64,000 bases of DNA from Nothophaeocryptopus gaeumannii (GCA_031771865.1 JASISA010000009.1:744001-808000), one strand, 5' to 3'; shown: positions 20,684 to 31,889, counted from the first letter of the stretch. Notes: a model not told the origin generated them from the sequence alone. Numbers and translations: made by a program.

Positions 20684-21357
20684 CACCTCTCACATCTCGA
20701 AACGAACATTGAGCACTTGACTTCTCAGACCAGCAATTCATGATCATGGTCAACTTTTGAGATGATTTTGTCTACTCGTGAGCAGATGAGAGTATGATAA
20801 AAAGATTGCGTGAATGGTTTTCACTGGCAGGGCAATCAATACTCACTCCGTAATGTGTCGTAGGACAGGCCTGTTACCGATCAATCCACGTTGCAGACCG
20901 AAGTCTCTGATGCGTCGTCCTCTTCGAAGATCGATTCGATTTGGTATGGGAGAACAATCCGTCTGTCATGTCACGAGCCTGTGACTGCGCAATCGCCATC
21001 GCGGATAGATAGCTGAGGATTGCGGCTGATCTGTGAGTTGTTTGCGAATAGGATCGATGGAGGAGACGCGTGGCAAATAGTGTATGAGCATGGGTCATGA
21101 AGGTGTAGAACGCTCATTTGTTGCAATCCCACGATGTTGGAACAGAACCGAGCAATCAGTCTACAGGAAGCCTCACTTGCTCATAGAACAGAATGACCAG
21201 GACCTTTTGAAAGGTCTCACGCTAGGTACGGTACATCTCCAAGTATTTAGGTGATTGTGTCCGTCGAACGTCGCATGGAATGACCCCTTCGATCTTCTCT
21301 AAGCCATTTGAAGACTTCCCAGTGGCACGGAAATCAACCCAATTCGCTCTCCTCTTA
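20684..21357. other. Stretch without a supported gene
   Basis: About 0.7 kb downstream of the deaminase-like gene and downstream of the minus-strand kinase-like gene. I see no supported coding region or RNA gene. Confidence 0.4.
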
Positions 21358-22191
21358 TCATCCTCCCCCGTGTTCCCGAACGAGCTCCATCTCTGCCACT
21401 TCTCCTTTCTCTCCTTCCCTCAACTCCTGCTCAAGCCTCTCCAAAGCCCTCAAATCCATCTCTTCGATCGCTCCCCGCTGCCCCTGATTCAGCATTTCCA
21501 TAGCCACATCAACGAATTTAGTCCCCAACCTCTGTCCAATCTTCGTACAACTATTGAAATCTATGATGACGGGCTTCCCATCGCCGTCCAACATAGTGTT
21601 GTACATATTGATATCGCAATGCACGGATCCCAAGGTGTGGAGATGGCGTATTCCTGATTCGATTCCAGCGAGGATGGTTGGAATTTGAGAAGGAGAGATA
21701 TTGGCGTCTGCGAGGGTTTTTGGGTATTTTCTGGAGCAACGGCCACCCATACGGTCATCCTGTACGACAACGCCGTGATACTTAGCGATGTTGGCATGCG
21801 GATGCTTTCGCAGAAACTCAAGGACTTTGGCTTCATTGTGAAAGAGAGATGCTCCTGTATAAGGGTAGGGATCATCGTGTTGCCAGTCCTTTACGTCCGG
21901 AGTCTTGATGTATCGAGATCTAAAGAACGGTCTTGGAGCGACCGTGAGCCCTGCTTGGTAGAGTGGATAGACATCCTCTGTTGGTACGCGCGAGAGCTGA
22001 CGGTTAGGGTCCGGATGTTCGAGTCGCGGGTTTTGTTTGAAGTCCTCTCAATCAGCCACGCGAAGATTGCTCTTTGCGGCGTAGAAGTCTGTGCCGTCTT
22101 TTAGGATTATGCTGGTGTGGGTGAAGAAGGGGTCGTCTTTGTCGTTGAAGTCCCAGCATTCGGCGATTTGGTAGACTGTGAGGTTCTTCAT
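21358..22191 (-). pseudogene. Fungal protein-kinase-like gene with in-frame TGA
   Basis: One minus-strand frame runs from the ATG at 22191 to the stop at 21358 and is interrupted only by a TGA at 22050-22048. The N-terminal part shows the FYAAKSN block with the ATP-anchoring Lys. A helix with PHANIAKYHGVV follows. The catalytic loop reads HCDINMYN and the magnesium-binding region reads VIIDFNSC (Asn for Gly after DF). The C-lobe after this is shortened and lacks a clear GT-x-GW segment. A 63-nt in-frame intron (GTGGCT..CTAACCGTCAG) could remove the TGA, but its branch site lies very close to the acceptor and its donor is weak. It is either an intact gene with an odd intron or a gene with a CGA-to-TGA change. 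Confidence 0.55.
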
Positions 22192-22329
22192 GTCTCGTGC
22201 TTCTGAAAGTCTAGTAGCGGAACGAGGAGGCGAGATGTGAAGCTCGGACAAAATAATGCATGTGCTATGGAAGCCTTTTGTCATATGAAAAGTACACTAG
22301 TACCAATGCGGCCAGACTTTGTTAACTTT

Positions 22330-22837
22330 TCAGTCCATTTCACCCTTTGGAACATTAATTTTCGCTGCAAGCGCACACTTCGCCATTATCCACGGTAGCT
22401 GAGAGTCAATGTCAGTGACTGGTCGAAAGAGCTCAAAAGGGTGATACGTACTATCTAGACTTTGGACAGTCGAATCGACCGCAGTCGTCGTGATAATTTG
22501 GGTAAGCGTGACCATACCAGCCAGGCGTTTAACGAAACTGGCACATGGTTCCTTCGTTTCTTCTTCGATGGTGATGGGCGTGTACGAATCGTATTGTGAT
22601 GATGTGAGAGAAGATTCGGAGGCAAGTATGGGGGTTTGGAAGACTCTCACCAGGAGACGGCCTTGTTGCTGTGATTAGAAGATTCAAAGGAATGCGTTTT
22701 CTGCGTTGCATGATGAGAACATTCATAAGGGTGTTTAACTGCCGTGCCGCTCGCGACCGAGCGACGATGTCTTGCATGTCCGTCGATTCGTCACAGACAG
22801 ATGCACGGTCAGATGTCTGCAATTGGCCAGGGTTCAC
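22330..22837 (-). other. Possible exons of an unrecognised minus-strand gene
   Basis: Two overlapping open frames (22837-22529, opening with an ATG, and 22650-22330) could be joined through a GTGAGA donor at 22650, but no good acceptor was found. The sequence is polar with several Thr/Ser runs and matches nothing I know. The coding claim is weak. The following 0.45 kb, up to the RNPS1-like gene, holds nothing supported. Confidence 0.2.
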
Positions 22838-23303
22838 ACTTTTGTCGATTCGAATTCCATCAGGAGCATAAAAATGGAAGCACTCGAGCTTCTAAGGAAA
22901 CGTTCGCGGCACCAGTAAGACTTTGGTGGATCCGCGCACAGACCCAACTTCGATATGTTTCTTCCCAACAGATGAGCAGTATCCAAAGCACCAAATCAGT
23001 CGGTCCATGAAGAGCTGTGGCAATTCGATGGGCGTTTGATTTGGCTTCGGTGATTAATTTCAGGAAAAGACACTAGCAACGGTGCAGTCGAAGACATGTC
23101 TATTTTGATTTTCGGTGTCTCTTGAACAGGTCGCAGTCGTTGCTCTCAACTTCGGAGTCTACTGTTTTGCAGCGTGCTTGCTTGCCCAGCTCCGAGTATC
23201 GGGGAAGGCCGCTCGTCCAGGCAATGCTTCAGCCTACTAGCCAAGAGCCCGCCAAGTTCTCATGGCGTAGAATATGTTTTCAAAGGGCAGTCATAATCCG
23301 GCT

Positions 23304-24230
23304 TCATCGCCTGCCCCGAGCACGATCTCGGCTCAAGCTCCGACTCCTGCTTCGGCTGCTGTAGCTTGAGTAGCTGTAGCTTCGCCGTCTCCTGCCACCT
23401 CCGCCTCCACCTCGTGGTGGTCCGCGTCCTCTTGGCGGCGGTGTCCGACTCGGGCTCCTAGTTCTAACAGAATAGCTCGGACTCCTCCTGCTGCTTCTCG
23501 GTGGTGGGCTTCGTGAGAAGCTCCTTGGTCTGTACGCATCTCTATCATCATAGCGGTCTCTGTAGCCTCCACCGCCTCCTCTTGGTGGACCACCATACCT
23601 TGGCGGCGGGCTTCTTCCCCTGAACCCTCCTCGTCCGCCTCTCGATGGCGGAGGTCCCGGCGGCCCATCTCGGTGCCTGTGCGGTTCTCCAAATCGGTTT
23701 GGCGGAGGCCTCATTGGTGGCGGGCTCCTTGAGAATCTCCTCCTGGGAAGTACGATGCTCACGCTGATCAAGGCTCCATCAAGCTGCGCCTCGTGCATAT
23801 GTGCAATAGCAGCCTCTGCGTAACTGGGCTGGCTGTACAACACGTATGCGATTCCACGGTTGGTCATGAAGTGCTTGTTCATCGGCATCTCAAGCTCTTG
23901 AATCGCGCCATATGTGCTGAAAATTTCGCGTAGGTGCCCCGAGTTCACGTTCTTGGTGAGCTTCTCAATGACGATTTTGGCGGAGCGAGGGGCGTCTGGT
24001 GAGCGTGATCGCGTGCGGCTTCTGCTCTCGCTGCGGTCGCGAGAGGCACTTCGCGATCTTGAGCGACTGCCAGTTCTATCGCGAGCGCCGTTTGCGCCAT
24101 CAACGGATCGAGAACGCGAACGGGATGCGTTTGAGCGACGAGGGGAGGGTGAGCGTTGCGCGTCGTCTGCTGGTTGTGCGGGAGTGCGCGACCGGCCGCG
24201 AGAGTCGCTGCGACGGTCTGGCGATGACAT
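23304..24230 (-). CDS. RNPS1-like SR-related RNA-binding protein
   Basis: Predicted nuclear splicing/exon-junction factor. The ATG at 24230 is chosen because the 48 in-frame residues upstream are low in protein character; the product has 308 residues. Residues 1-85 are an Arg/Ser-rich region with many SR/RS dipeptides. One RRM follows (about 88-165): its RNP2 is KIVIEKL and its RNP1-like strand is RGIAYVLY. The C-terminal half is Pro/Arg/Gly rich with RGG and SPPP elements, ending in another RS stretch. This domain order matches RNPS1 and related ASAP/PSAP complex proteins. The single exon is plausible. Low-complexity parts make alignment less certain, but the RRM between RS domains is clear. 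Confidence 0.8.
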   Translation of the reverse strand: MSSPDRRSDSRGRSRTPAQPADDAQRSPSPRRSNASRSRSRSVDGANGARDRTGSRSRSRSASRDRSESRSRTRSRSPDAPRSAKIVIEKLTKNVNSGHLREIFSTYGAIQELEMPMNKHFMTNRGIAYVLYSQPSYAEAAIAHMHEAQLDGALISVSIVLPRRRFSRSPPPMRPPPNRFGEPHRHRDGPPGPPPSRGGRGGFRGRSPPPRYGGPPRGGGGGYRDRYDDRDAYRPRSFSRSPPPRSSRRSPSYSVRTRSPSRTPPPRGRGPPRGGGGGGRRRRSYSYSSYSSRSRSRSLSRDRARGRR

Positions 24231-25491
24231 GATGTCGGTGTGTCTGATGTATATGCTTGTGTCGCTAGCAAGACATGCTGCAGATATTGCAATGTTGCAA
24301 GATGTTGATGTGACATGCAAGTTCTCGTCTTCACATGCAGGGCTATAGCTTGCAGCGCTTAGGCTTAGGGCCAAAGCTTTATGCCGGGCGCTGCCCGTCG
24401 CGCCGCGAACCTTCTTTCTCGGCGCTGCTCACGCGCCATCAACGTCGACACAGGGCAACTGCTTGAACGTCCTCTTTCACACCAACATGTCAGATCAGCA
24501 GCTCCAGGTATGGTTGTACTGGGAGAGGACTGGAACGGCTTGTGCAACCTCTACTTACCGCTTTATATATGCTGGACATGGTCAACTTGCCAGACATTGA
24601 CGAGCAAAAATGGCCCATTGGCGTATTCTGGGCGACAGTTGAAACAATCGAGATCAGATCTCAGCGGCTCTCGAAACCAACGGCGCACAGTTGTTGAGCC
24701 ATTTCTGGTCTTCAGCAAGGAGCGACTTCACTAGCAAGCAGAACTACAGCGTTGGGATCGAAACTCGAAATATCTAGCTCGCCGCGGTCTTTGGACTTTT
24801 GCCACAAGCAGCATTTTTCCGTCCTCGATTGGCGACAAAAGAACCACTCAATGAGGACAACAAATTGTGTTCCTTGCCTAATGCCATGCGAAGTATCATT
24901 TTCAAAGATCGATGCACGACTGCTGCGCCGCTGCGGGCGCCTACAGGTTCTCTGAATATCCTGCGTGGTTGATAGGGTAACGGCGGACTTAACGCTGGAG
25001 GTTCGCACGGGTCGACGACTCCTGAATGCATATAGTCAGGGGCACAAATAATCGTCGCGGCCTGGGAAACAGCACGTCTGTCGGTGCTAAGAAGTGTGTT
25101 GCATCTTTTACCTGAAAGTGATGTCGGCAGAATATTTATCCCTTCATCTTGGCAGCGCGGAGCAGGTCCCTTGCTCAGCTCATCAGCTTCCGAATCAACA
25201 GCCGAACAACACCTCCATCGCCCGCAGCATCCGACATCATCGTGTCAATGCTAACGCCCTTCCGAGACCACGAAAATGGTCTGAGCTACTCTCCTCCATG
25301 CGCCGTAGGTCTCTCACCCTCCTTCTTCTGTACACGCTTCTCTTGCTACTTTGTATGACCTACCTCTCCCTCATCCTCGCGAAGTTCATCATCACCGGAC
25401 GCGTGAGCTTGAGCATAGCTCTCGACTATATATAATCAGATCACCAGCGAGAGAGAGCACCGCTGAAGCAACTTTCACGGAACTCGGCAAT
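24231..25491. other. Divergent intergenic region between RNPS1-like and thiolase genes
   Basis: About 1.26 kb with no supported gene. Open frames such as 24381-24734 have no domain. A CTATATATAATC stretch at about 25427-25438 lies just before the thiolase start and may be a TATA-like element or part of the 5' leader. Confidence 0.4.
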
Positions 25492-26733
25492 ATGGCAGGC
25501 TTCCTCCAGAAAGGCACGAAGAACATCCTCCAAAAATCGCCCAACGACATCGTCTTCCTATCCGCCCTCCGAACGCCTGTCACTAGAGCAAAGAAAGGCG
25601 GATTCAAAGATGCCTATGACCACGAAATTCTCGCACACGTCCTAAAAGCCACACTTGCCGCAAATCCCAATCTCGACCCCAAGAAAATTGACGACATCCA
25701 GATCGGAACAGTCCTCTCAGAGTTAGGAGGCAGCAAAGCAGGTCGCATGGCAGCTTGTCACGTTGGTGTACCAGAGACGACGAGCTTCCAAACTGTGAAC
25801 AGGGCTTGTAGCTCCGGGTTGGCCGCTATCACTGGCATTGCAAATGCGATTGCTGTGGGACAGATTGACGTGGGAATTGGGGGTGGCATGGAGAGCATGA
25901 CGAGAAATTACGGGAGCAGGGCGATACCCACACAGCTCTGGCAGGAGATGAAAGACTCGCCGCAGAAAGACGCGAGGGACTGTATAATGAGCATGGGCAT
26001 CACAGCAGAGAACGTCGCAGAACGTTATGGCGTCAGCCGTTCAGACCAAGACACTTTCGCAGCAAACTCCCACCTAAAAGCCGCACAAGCCCAAAAAGAA
26101 GGCCTCTTCGACAAGGAGATCATCCCCGTGCAAACACGCTTCATCCCCGACCCCGAACACCCTGAGCAAATCGACCAAATCACGGTCAGCAAAGACGACG
26201 GAATCCGAGCCAACAGCTCCGCAGAAAAGCTGGCTACCATGAAACCCGCCTTCAAACCTGACGGAGCAACAACAGCAGGTAACTCCTCACAAGTCTCCGA
26301 TGGAGCAGCCGCTGCTCTAATGATGCGTCGCTCCACAGCCGCAGAACTCGGCCTCACCTCCTCCATTATAGGAAAATGGGCAGGCACACAAGTCGTAGGT
26401 TGTAAACCCGATGAGATGGGCATCGGTCCGGCACTTGCTATCCCAAAACTGCTCACCTACACCGGTGTAGCGAAGGAGGAGGTGGGCATATGGGAGATTA
26501 ATGAGGCTTTTGCTAGTCAGGCTGTGTATTGTGTGAGGGAATTGGGCATTGATGAGGCGAAGGTGAATCCTAAGGGAGGAGCGATTGCGCTTGGGCATCC
26601 TCTGGGCGCAACGGGTGCTAGGCAGTTGGCTACGCTTTTGCCGGAGTTGGAGAGGCAGGGACAAGAGTTGGGGGTTGTTAGTATGTGTATTGGGACGGGG
26701 ATGGGGATGGCTAGTTTGATTGTTAGGGAGTAA
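25492..26733 (+). CDS. 3-ketoacyl-CoA thiolase (acetyl-CoA acyltransferase)
   Basis: Catalyses the last step of fatty acid beta-oxidation: CoA-dependent cleavage of 3-ketoacyl-CoA to acetyl-CoA and a shortened acyl-CoA. The ATG at 25492 gives 413 residues; the frame upstream reads as 5' leader. The N-terminal thiolase domain has the acyl-accepting Cys in NRACSSG (Cys106) and the GGMESMTRNYG block. The C-terminal domain has NEAFASQ, GHPLGATGARQ and the second catalytic Cys in CIGTGMGMA. The SALRTPVTRAKKGGFKD opening is typical of fungal beta-oxidation thiolases. There is no C-terminal PTS1 (it ends IVRE), and no clear PTS2 nonapeptide in the first 20 residues, so peroxisomal versus mitochondrial location is open. 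No intron. Confidence 0.93.
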   Translation: MAGFLQKGTKNILQKSPNDIVFLSALRTPVTRAKKGGFKDAYDHEILAHVLKATLAANPNLDPKKIDDIQIGTVLSELGGSKAGRMAACHVGVPETTSFQTVNRACSSGLAAITGIANAIAVGQIDVGIGGGMESMTRNYGSRAIPTQLWQEMKDSPQKDARDCIMSMGITAENVAERYGVSRSDQDTFAANSHLKAAQAQKEGLFDKEIIPVQTRFIPDPEHPEQIDQITVSKDDGIRANSSAEKLATMKPAFKPDGATTAGNSSQVSDGAAAALMMRRSTAAELGLTSSIIGKWAGTQVVGCKPDEMGIGPALAIPKLLTYTGVAKEEVGIWEINEAFASQAVYCVRELGIDEAKVNPKGGAIALGHPLGATGARQLATLLPELERQGQELGVVSMCIGTGMGMASLIVRE

Positions 26734-26872
26734 GTATAGCTGTCATTGGCGTATGCTGCCACATTTTGGTGCTGCTGTATAGTATGTGCTGTGCGGGTTG
26801 CATAGCGGGTATCTCAAAAATCCCAAAGTATCGAACCAGAATGCTCCTTGCCTTCAACTTTCACATAGCACT

Positions 26873-27613
26873 CTATGCTTTCCCCTTCCCCTTCTTTTTC
26901 TTCTTCTTACTCAGTACCTCATCCAAATAGCTAGTTGGTCTCCTCCTCTTGGACGTCTGCTCTTCTTCCGGTAGTGCCTCCTTTGCTCCATCAACCATCG
27001 CCTTCAAAGTCCCAACCTCCAACCTCGGATCTGAAGGCTCTGCATCTGGGTCAATCTTGACATCTGCATCACCGCCTGCCGTATGATATGCCGGGAGGTT
27101 CTCAGCTCGATCTCTTGTCTTCCTCTTCGAAGAGAATGCGCTGAAGCGGCTGGGTTCGTCATCTTCGCTGTCGTTGCCGTTCTGTACAGCAGCGGGCGCC
27201 GATCGAGTAGCCGCTTGTCGTGCGGACGAGGAACCGATCAAGGGTTTGGGTGCCGCGTGGGAGGATGCGATATTGGACTTGGACTTTTGTTGCTGTTGCT
27301 TCTTCTTGTGCTGCTCGGCTGCTTTTTTGCCGATGAGTTGTTCGAGGAGTTTATCATTTGTGGACGTAGACTTTCTCTTTAATACTCCAGGTAGCTCGTC
27401 GTTGTCGGCTGGTGTTACGCCTAGGCCTGCGACGTCGCTGTCGGCTTTGAAGCCTTCATCTGGTTCGCTTTGGAGATTCGAATCGTTGTTCGATTCGGAT
27501 TGAGGAAGCCATGACTGCAGGACTCTTGCGCTGCGTGCTTGGTGGACGTTAATCCTGCTGAGCCAGATGTCTGCTTCGCTTGCGGTGCCGCCTTCCATGG
27601 GAGAGTCTCTCAT
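26873..27613 (-). CDS. DUF3245-family protein, probably nuclear/nucleolar
   Basis: 246 residues from the ATG at 27613. The N-terminal motif (DIWLSRINVHQARSARVLQSWLP) resembles the start of the DUF3245 family of small fungal proteins. The middle is polar, rich in Ser, Asp, Gln and Lys, with KRK motifs. The C-terminus has a Lys-only cluster preceded by RRRPTSYLDEVL, a strong nuclear-localisation-like feature. It is convergent with the thiolase gene and divergent from the succinyl-CoA ligase gene. The function of the family is unknown to me; a nuclear role is inferred from the basic tail. Confidence 0.75.
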   Translation of the reverse strand: MRDSPMEGGTASEADIWLSRINVHQARSARVLQSWLPQSESNNDSNLQSEPDEGFKADSDVAGLGVTPADNDELPGVLKRKSTSTNDKLLEQLIGKKAAEQHKKKQQQQKSKSNIASSHAAPKPLIGSSSARQAATRSAPAAVQNGNDSEDDEPSRFSAFSSKRKTRDRAENLPAYHTAGGDADVKIDPDAEPSDPRLEVGTLKAMVDGAKEALPEEEQTSKRRRPTSYLDEVLSKKKKKKGKGKA

Positions 27614-27791
27614 TGCGTATCAAGTAGTTGCAGAGGTGGTTGTAGTGGTCGGAAAATCACGGGAAGTCATTGGCTGTCGGCTCGCGGCAACAAGCAACAG
27701 GAACTTTGAGCTTCAGAGCTCGCAACCAGCGGAAACAACTTCACTCCCTCTGATATCCCCTCTGTTTCTCTTCCTACACACCGGGCCCAGC

Positions 27792-29243
27792 ATGTTCAAG
27801 CTCGCCCGTAGCAGCAGGCAACTTGCCTCTGCTTTCCAGACAGTACGGGTATGCAGTAGCAACCATAGTTCGCAGAGGAAGATAGGTGGAAAGACGCTGA
27901 TACGGATGAAACTCAGGAAGCACCGCTGCGCCAACAAGTGCGCAACCTCTCTATTCACGAGTACCGTTCCGCCCAGCTCCTCGACTCATACGGCATCGGC
28001 GTTCCCAAAGGCAGTGTCGCTCACAACCCCAAGGAGGCCGAGGAGGTCGCCAAGACAATCGGCGGAGAGGACATGGTCATCAAGGCGCAAGTACTGGCAG
28101 GAGGTCGTGGAAAGGGACACTTCGACAATGGCTTCAAGGGCGGTGTGCGTATAGTCTACAGCCCTCGCGAGGCTTCGATTCTCGCGGAACAAATGATCGG
28201 ACACAAGCTCATCACGAAGCAAACTGGCGAGCGCGGCAGGATCTGCAACAGCGTCTACATTGTGGAGCGCAAGTTTGCCCGCCGCGAATTCTACCTGGCC
28301 ATTCTCATGGATCGTGGCAGCCAAGCACCCGTCATTGTCGCTTCCAGCCAAGGTGGTATGGATATTGAGACCGTCGCCAAGGAGAGCCCGGATGCCATTA
28401 TCACCACCAAGATTGATATCCATAAGGGCGTGACCGACGAGATCGCGCAAGAAGTCGCTACCAAGCTCTGTTTCAGCGAGCAGTGCGTTGGTGAGGCTAA
28501 GGAGACGATTCAAAAACTCTACAAGATCTTCATGGAGAAGGATGCGACACAAATCGAGATCAACCCTCTGTCTGAGACTTCCGACCACAAGGTGCTCTGC
28601 ATGGATGCCAAGCTCAATTTCGATGACAACGCCGAGTTCAGACAAAAGGAGATCTTCAGTTGGCGCGATACCTCCCAAGAAGACGCTGATGAGGTCAAGG
28701 CTGGCGAGTCCGGCCTCAACTTCATCAAGCTGGACGGTGACATTGGCTGCTTGGTCAACGGAGCTGGCCTTGCTATGGCGACCATGGACATCATAAAGCT
28801 CAACGGCGGCAGCCCAGCCAACTTCTTGGACGTCGGTGGTGGTGCTACTCCCGAGGCTATCAAGCAGGCTTTCGATCTCATCACATCCGATCCTAAGGTC
28901 ACTGCGATCTTCGTCAACATCTTCGGCGGCATTGTCCGCTGCGACGCCATCGCCAAGGGTCTGATCTCTGTCGTTGAGAGCATGAACCTACGAACTCCCG
29001 TCATCGCGAGATTGCAAGGAACGAACATGGAACAGGCACAGAAGCTGATCAACGAGAGCGGCTTGAAGATTTTCAGCATTGATGATTTGCAGACTGCGGC
29101 GGAGAAGAGCGTACAGTTCAGCAAGGTTGTGAAGATTGGTGAGTACCAGCCTCACCTGCTTGATCAGTTGTGGAAGAATTGCTAACTTTATTTGCGCAGC
29201 TCGTGACATCGACGTGGGCGTCGAGTTCACCCTGGGTATATAG
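27792..29243 (+). CDS. Succinyl-CoA ligase beta subunit, mitochondrial
   Basis: TCA-cycle enzyme subunit: with the alpha subunit it converts succinyl-CoA to succinate with ATP or GTP formation in the matrix. Three exons are proposed: 27792-27848, 27917-29138 and 29200-29243, giving 440 residues. Intron 1 (68 nt, GTATGC..CAG) separates an Arg-rich mitochondrial leader (MFKLARSSRQLASAFQTVR) from the mature part. Intron 2 (61 nt, GTGAGT..GCGCAG, CTAAC branch) precedes a short last exon ending in VEFTLGI. The ATP-grasp domain has SIHEYRSAQLL, the Gly-rich GGRGKGHF loop and IEINPL. The ligase domain has NGAGLAMATMD, FLDVGGGA and NIFGGIVRCD. All are family hallmarks, and length is normal. Without the last splice the frame would end 14 residues after a shifted junction. 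Confidence 0.93.
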
Positions 29244-29574
29244 AAGGAGGGCTTTTGCGTACGGCCGCTGCTTGTATTATCTGGCTCACGCGGCAGGTAC
29301 GTTGTTCGATACGCCGGCGTATGTCGTATCTGTATCTTTTCCTGCGAATACCAGAAGCGCGTTCAGACGACACTCGTGTGCGAAGGCTTTTACATCTAAC
29401 TATTTACCCTTTCTTGGAGAGGCCGCACAGTGCGTGGCTGAAGCTGCCACACAGCGCTATCTCATGCAAGAGCGGGTACCGCCAATGCCACAAGCGCCCA
29501 GCACTTCCGATCTCATTACGAGCTAACATCGTGTATTGAGAGGCCACTAGATATACTGACCACATAACTCTTAG
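29244..29574. other. Intergenic, no gene seen
   Basis: A 331-bp spacer. A CTCTTAG acceptor-like sequence immediately before the ATG at 29575 may mean that the next gene has an intron in its 5' leader. Confidence 0.35.
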
Positions 29575-31278
29575 ATGTCCAAGCACCAGCACCCTTCCCT
29601 CTTGACTTCTCTGGATCCTTACCACCAAGACAGTCTCTCAGCGGCGATGGCTGCCGCGGTCATCCCAGTCTTGGCCACTCGCACAGCTGCTCGACCCGCA
29701 AAGCGTCTTTACGTATGTCCTGACTGTGATCGAGGTTTCCTACTACAGAAGACCCTCAATCGTCATCTCAAGACGGTCCACCAGGATGGCATCTTTCGTT
29801 GCAGCTACTCGGAGTGCGGACAGAACTTCAAGCGCAAGGATATCAGAGATCGGCATCATGCCGAACAACACGCTGGAGACAACGAGGATCGCAAAGTATG
29901 GTGCGAGCTATGCAGCAAATATGTTCACCGACGAGTTATGGAGGAGCATCGCAAGAGCCAGGTTCATCGACGGGCTCTTGAGCCCACCGGAGTGAACGCC
30001 TATCACGAAGCGGTGATTGATACTGATCCGACACCATCCACTTGGCCTGCGCCAGATACCGAGATCAGTCCTTTTGTCCTCGCGGCATCGCTTTGGCTCA
30101 GGATCGGCGGCTTCGGTAATGAGCAGCACCAGTGGACACTCGTGTCGCTGCCCATCAAGCTCTCCGCCGAAGCAGTAGAGCTCAACATGCGTACAATATG
30201 CGCTCTCAAAAAGGCACTTGCAGGATCCGTGTGCCAGATTACGCTGTCTGAAGTCAGAGCCATGACGATACTTGCGGTTGTCGAGCACATGGCTTCGGGT
30301 TGGAATGAGGCAGTGCCACACTGGCGGATGCTTCGATTCTTAGAACAAAATGGCTCGGAAGCCGTGAAGGCTTATCAGCAAAGCTTTCGGGATACCCAGC
30401 TTTCAATGCTCGATGCGAGGCCGCCGGATTCAGCGACGCCCTTGCGGGGACAAGCGTGGCTTGGAAAAGGATGTGATCCGCAACATATGCCGTACCCAGA
30501 AATGCCATACCGTAAGAACAGTGCATGTTGGAAATCTGAGCACGTGCCAGATCTCATGCGGATTGGATGTCCGTTCCAGATCGAGTGGAAGACTTCAGAG
30601 GATCTACGAATCCGGGTGGCATATCAACGTGCGTGTTACACCTGTACAGATTGGGCAGGGCCAAGAGGCAATCGTGCCTGGTATCAACACCAGAAATTAC
30701 CAATGTCACCTAAGAAGGTCTCGAGGCGGAAGACTTACAGGACGTCACATTATATCGACCAAGACCTAGCGAGAAGTTGGAACACCGGACTTCCGCTAGT
30801 ATTCCAATCAAACTCGGAGAACGAAAACTTATGGTTGAGACCATATCGTGCACTACATTGCAGTGCTGGGGGAGGAACAGTCGACGTCGATGCTTTTCAT
30901 TGTTGGTCGTCAGACATCAGTGAAGATACTCCATGGTCTCCATTCGCATTCGCCAAACAGAACATCTCACCCGAACCTCGACACGAAGCGAGACTTGGGG
31001 ATTTCGGTAAAATCTGGGAATGCCTCCAGGAACCGATTGGGGAAAATGCGAATAGCTCTGATTTTTGCCATTCTAATGACATACCTCTTGTCCATCGAAC
31101 ATCGAATGTCAAAACATGCTACAGCGAAGCGTGTGAGAGCCAGAAGCCTTTTCGCTCGATGGCTCGTTGCTCTCAGATTGAAGTGGTCTTCCCAGAGCAA
31201 CCGGATTCGATGTTACGCCAAGACCATGATGGAGTTCTCCGTCACGGTCTATCCTGCGATTTGGGATGGCAGGATTGA
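29575..31278 (+). CDS. C2H2 zinc-finger protein, function unknown
   Basis: 567 residues from the ATG at 29575 in one open frame. Three zinc-finger-like units lie near the N-terminus: CPDC...HLKTVH (from residue 48), a finger with a long Cys-Cys spacing (CSYSEC...HHAEQH) and CELC...HRKSQVH. The rest (about residues 130-567) has no domain I recognise; it contains scattered Cys, Trp and His residues and a weakly conserved helical part near 150-270. Finger spacing fits nucleic-acid binding, and a nuclear role is inferred. The C-terminal third is less protein-like, so a late intron or a different 3' end is possible. Confidence 0.65.
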   Translation: MSKHQHPSLLTSLDPYHQDSLSAAMAAAVIPVLATRTAARPAKRLYVCPDCDRGFLLQKTLNRHLKTVHQDGIFRCSYSECGQNFKRKDIRDRHHAEQHAGDNEDRKVWCELCSKYVHRRVMEEHRKSQVHRRALEPTGVNAYHEAVIDTDPTPSTWPAPDTEISPFVLAASLWLRIGGFGNEQHQWTLVSLPIKLSAEAVELNMRTICALKKALAGSVCQITLSEVRAMTILAVVEHMASGWNEAVPHWRMLRFLEQNGSEAVKAYQQSFRDTQLSMLDARPPDSATPLRGQAWLGKGCDPQHMPYPEMPYRKNSACWKSEHVPDLMRIGCPFQIEWKTSEDLRIRVAYQRACYTCTDWAGPRGNRAWYQHQKLPMSPKKVSRRKTYRTSHYIDQDLARSWNTGLPLVFQSNSENENLWLRPYRALHCSAGGGTVDVDAFHCWSSDISEDTPWSPFAFAKQNISPEPRHEARLGDFGKIWECLQEPIGENANSSDFCHSNDIPLVHRTSNVKTCYSEACESQKPFRSMARCSQIEVVFPEQPDSMLRQDHDGVLRHGLSCDLGWQD

Positions 31279-31889
31279 GTCTAGATGGTTCCTTCGAGCA
31301 GAATACAGTACATTGAACGCAGAAATTCATAGTGTATCTCTCCTACCGCATCGATGGCGAGAAAGACGAGTGCCGTTCTCAACAACATGCCGGTCTGGTC
31401 CGGACAGGGATATGGAGTCTTCGGCCGCTTCACCGGGCACCATCTTATGTCACGAGATCTGGGGAGTGATGTGGGGACGTCTGGGGACGACAAGGTCTTC
31501 CAAGCACTGAACACGCCGATTACCATCACGGCAGTGCAATGCGTCCAACTGCCGTGAATCATTGACCAGGCATGGAGTCCGACATTCTAAGATCTGACAC
31601 ACAAAACCTCCAATCATGGCGATGTATTTGTAGTCACTTACCTCGAAGCACACTGAGTAGCCGCTGGACCAAGGTGAATCTCGTTTCCATCTGCCAAACA
31701 CTGATCGTTTCATGAGAGGCTTCACAACTGCCGAACAGTACGAACAGCTTTCGTGAATCTAATAAGAACAACTGGAATCGGATAGCACAGTCTCCGACGT
31801 TGCGTAAAGCAGAGAGAGCACATAAGAGATATATCGGCCGCGACTTACATCACGCTCTCTCACACGCTGTCCGTCTCTCAACGCAACCC
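31279..31889. other. Intergenic, no gene seen
   Basis: About 0.6 kb between the C2H2 gene and the carotenoid oxygenase start. The frame open upstream of 31890 is taken as leader. Confidence 0.35.

Noticed and set aside
25094..25435. 113-codon frame just upstream of the thiolase gene with a Leu-rich stretch
   Set aside because: It opens with an ATG but lies in the expected promoter and leader region and has no recognised domain.
27986..28678. 230-codon open frame antisense to the succinyl-CoA ligase gene
   Set aside because: Shadow of a well-supported gene on the other strand.
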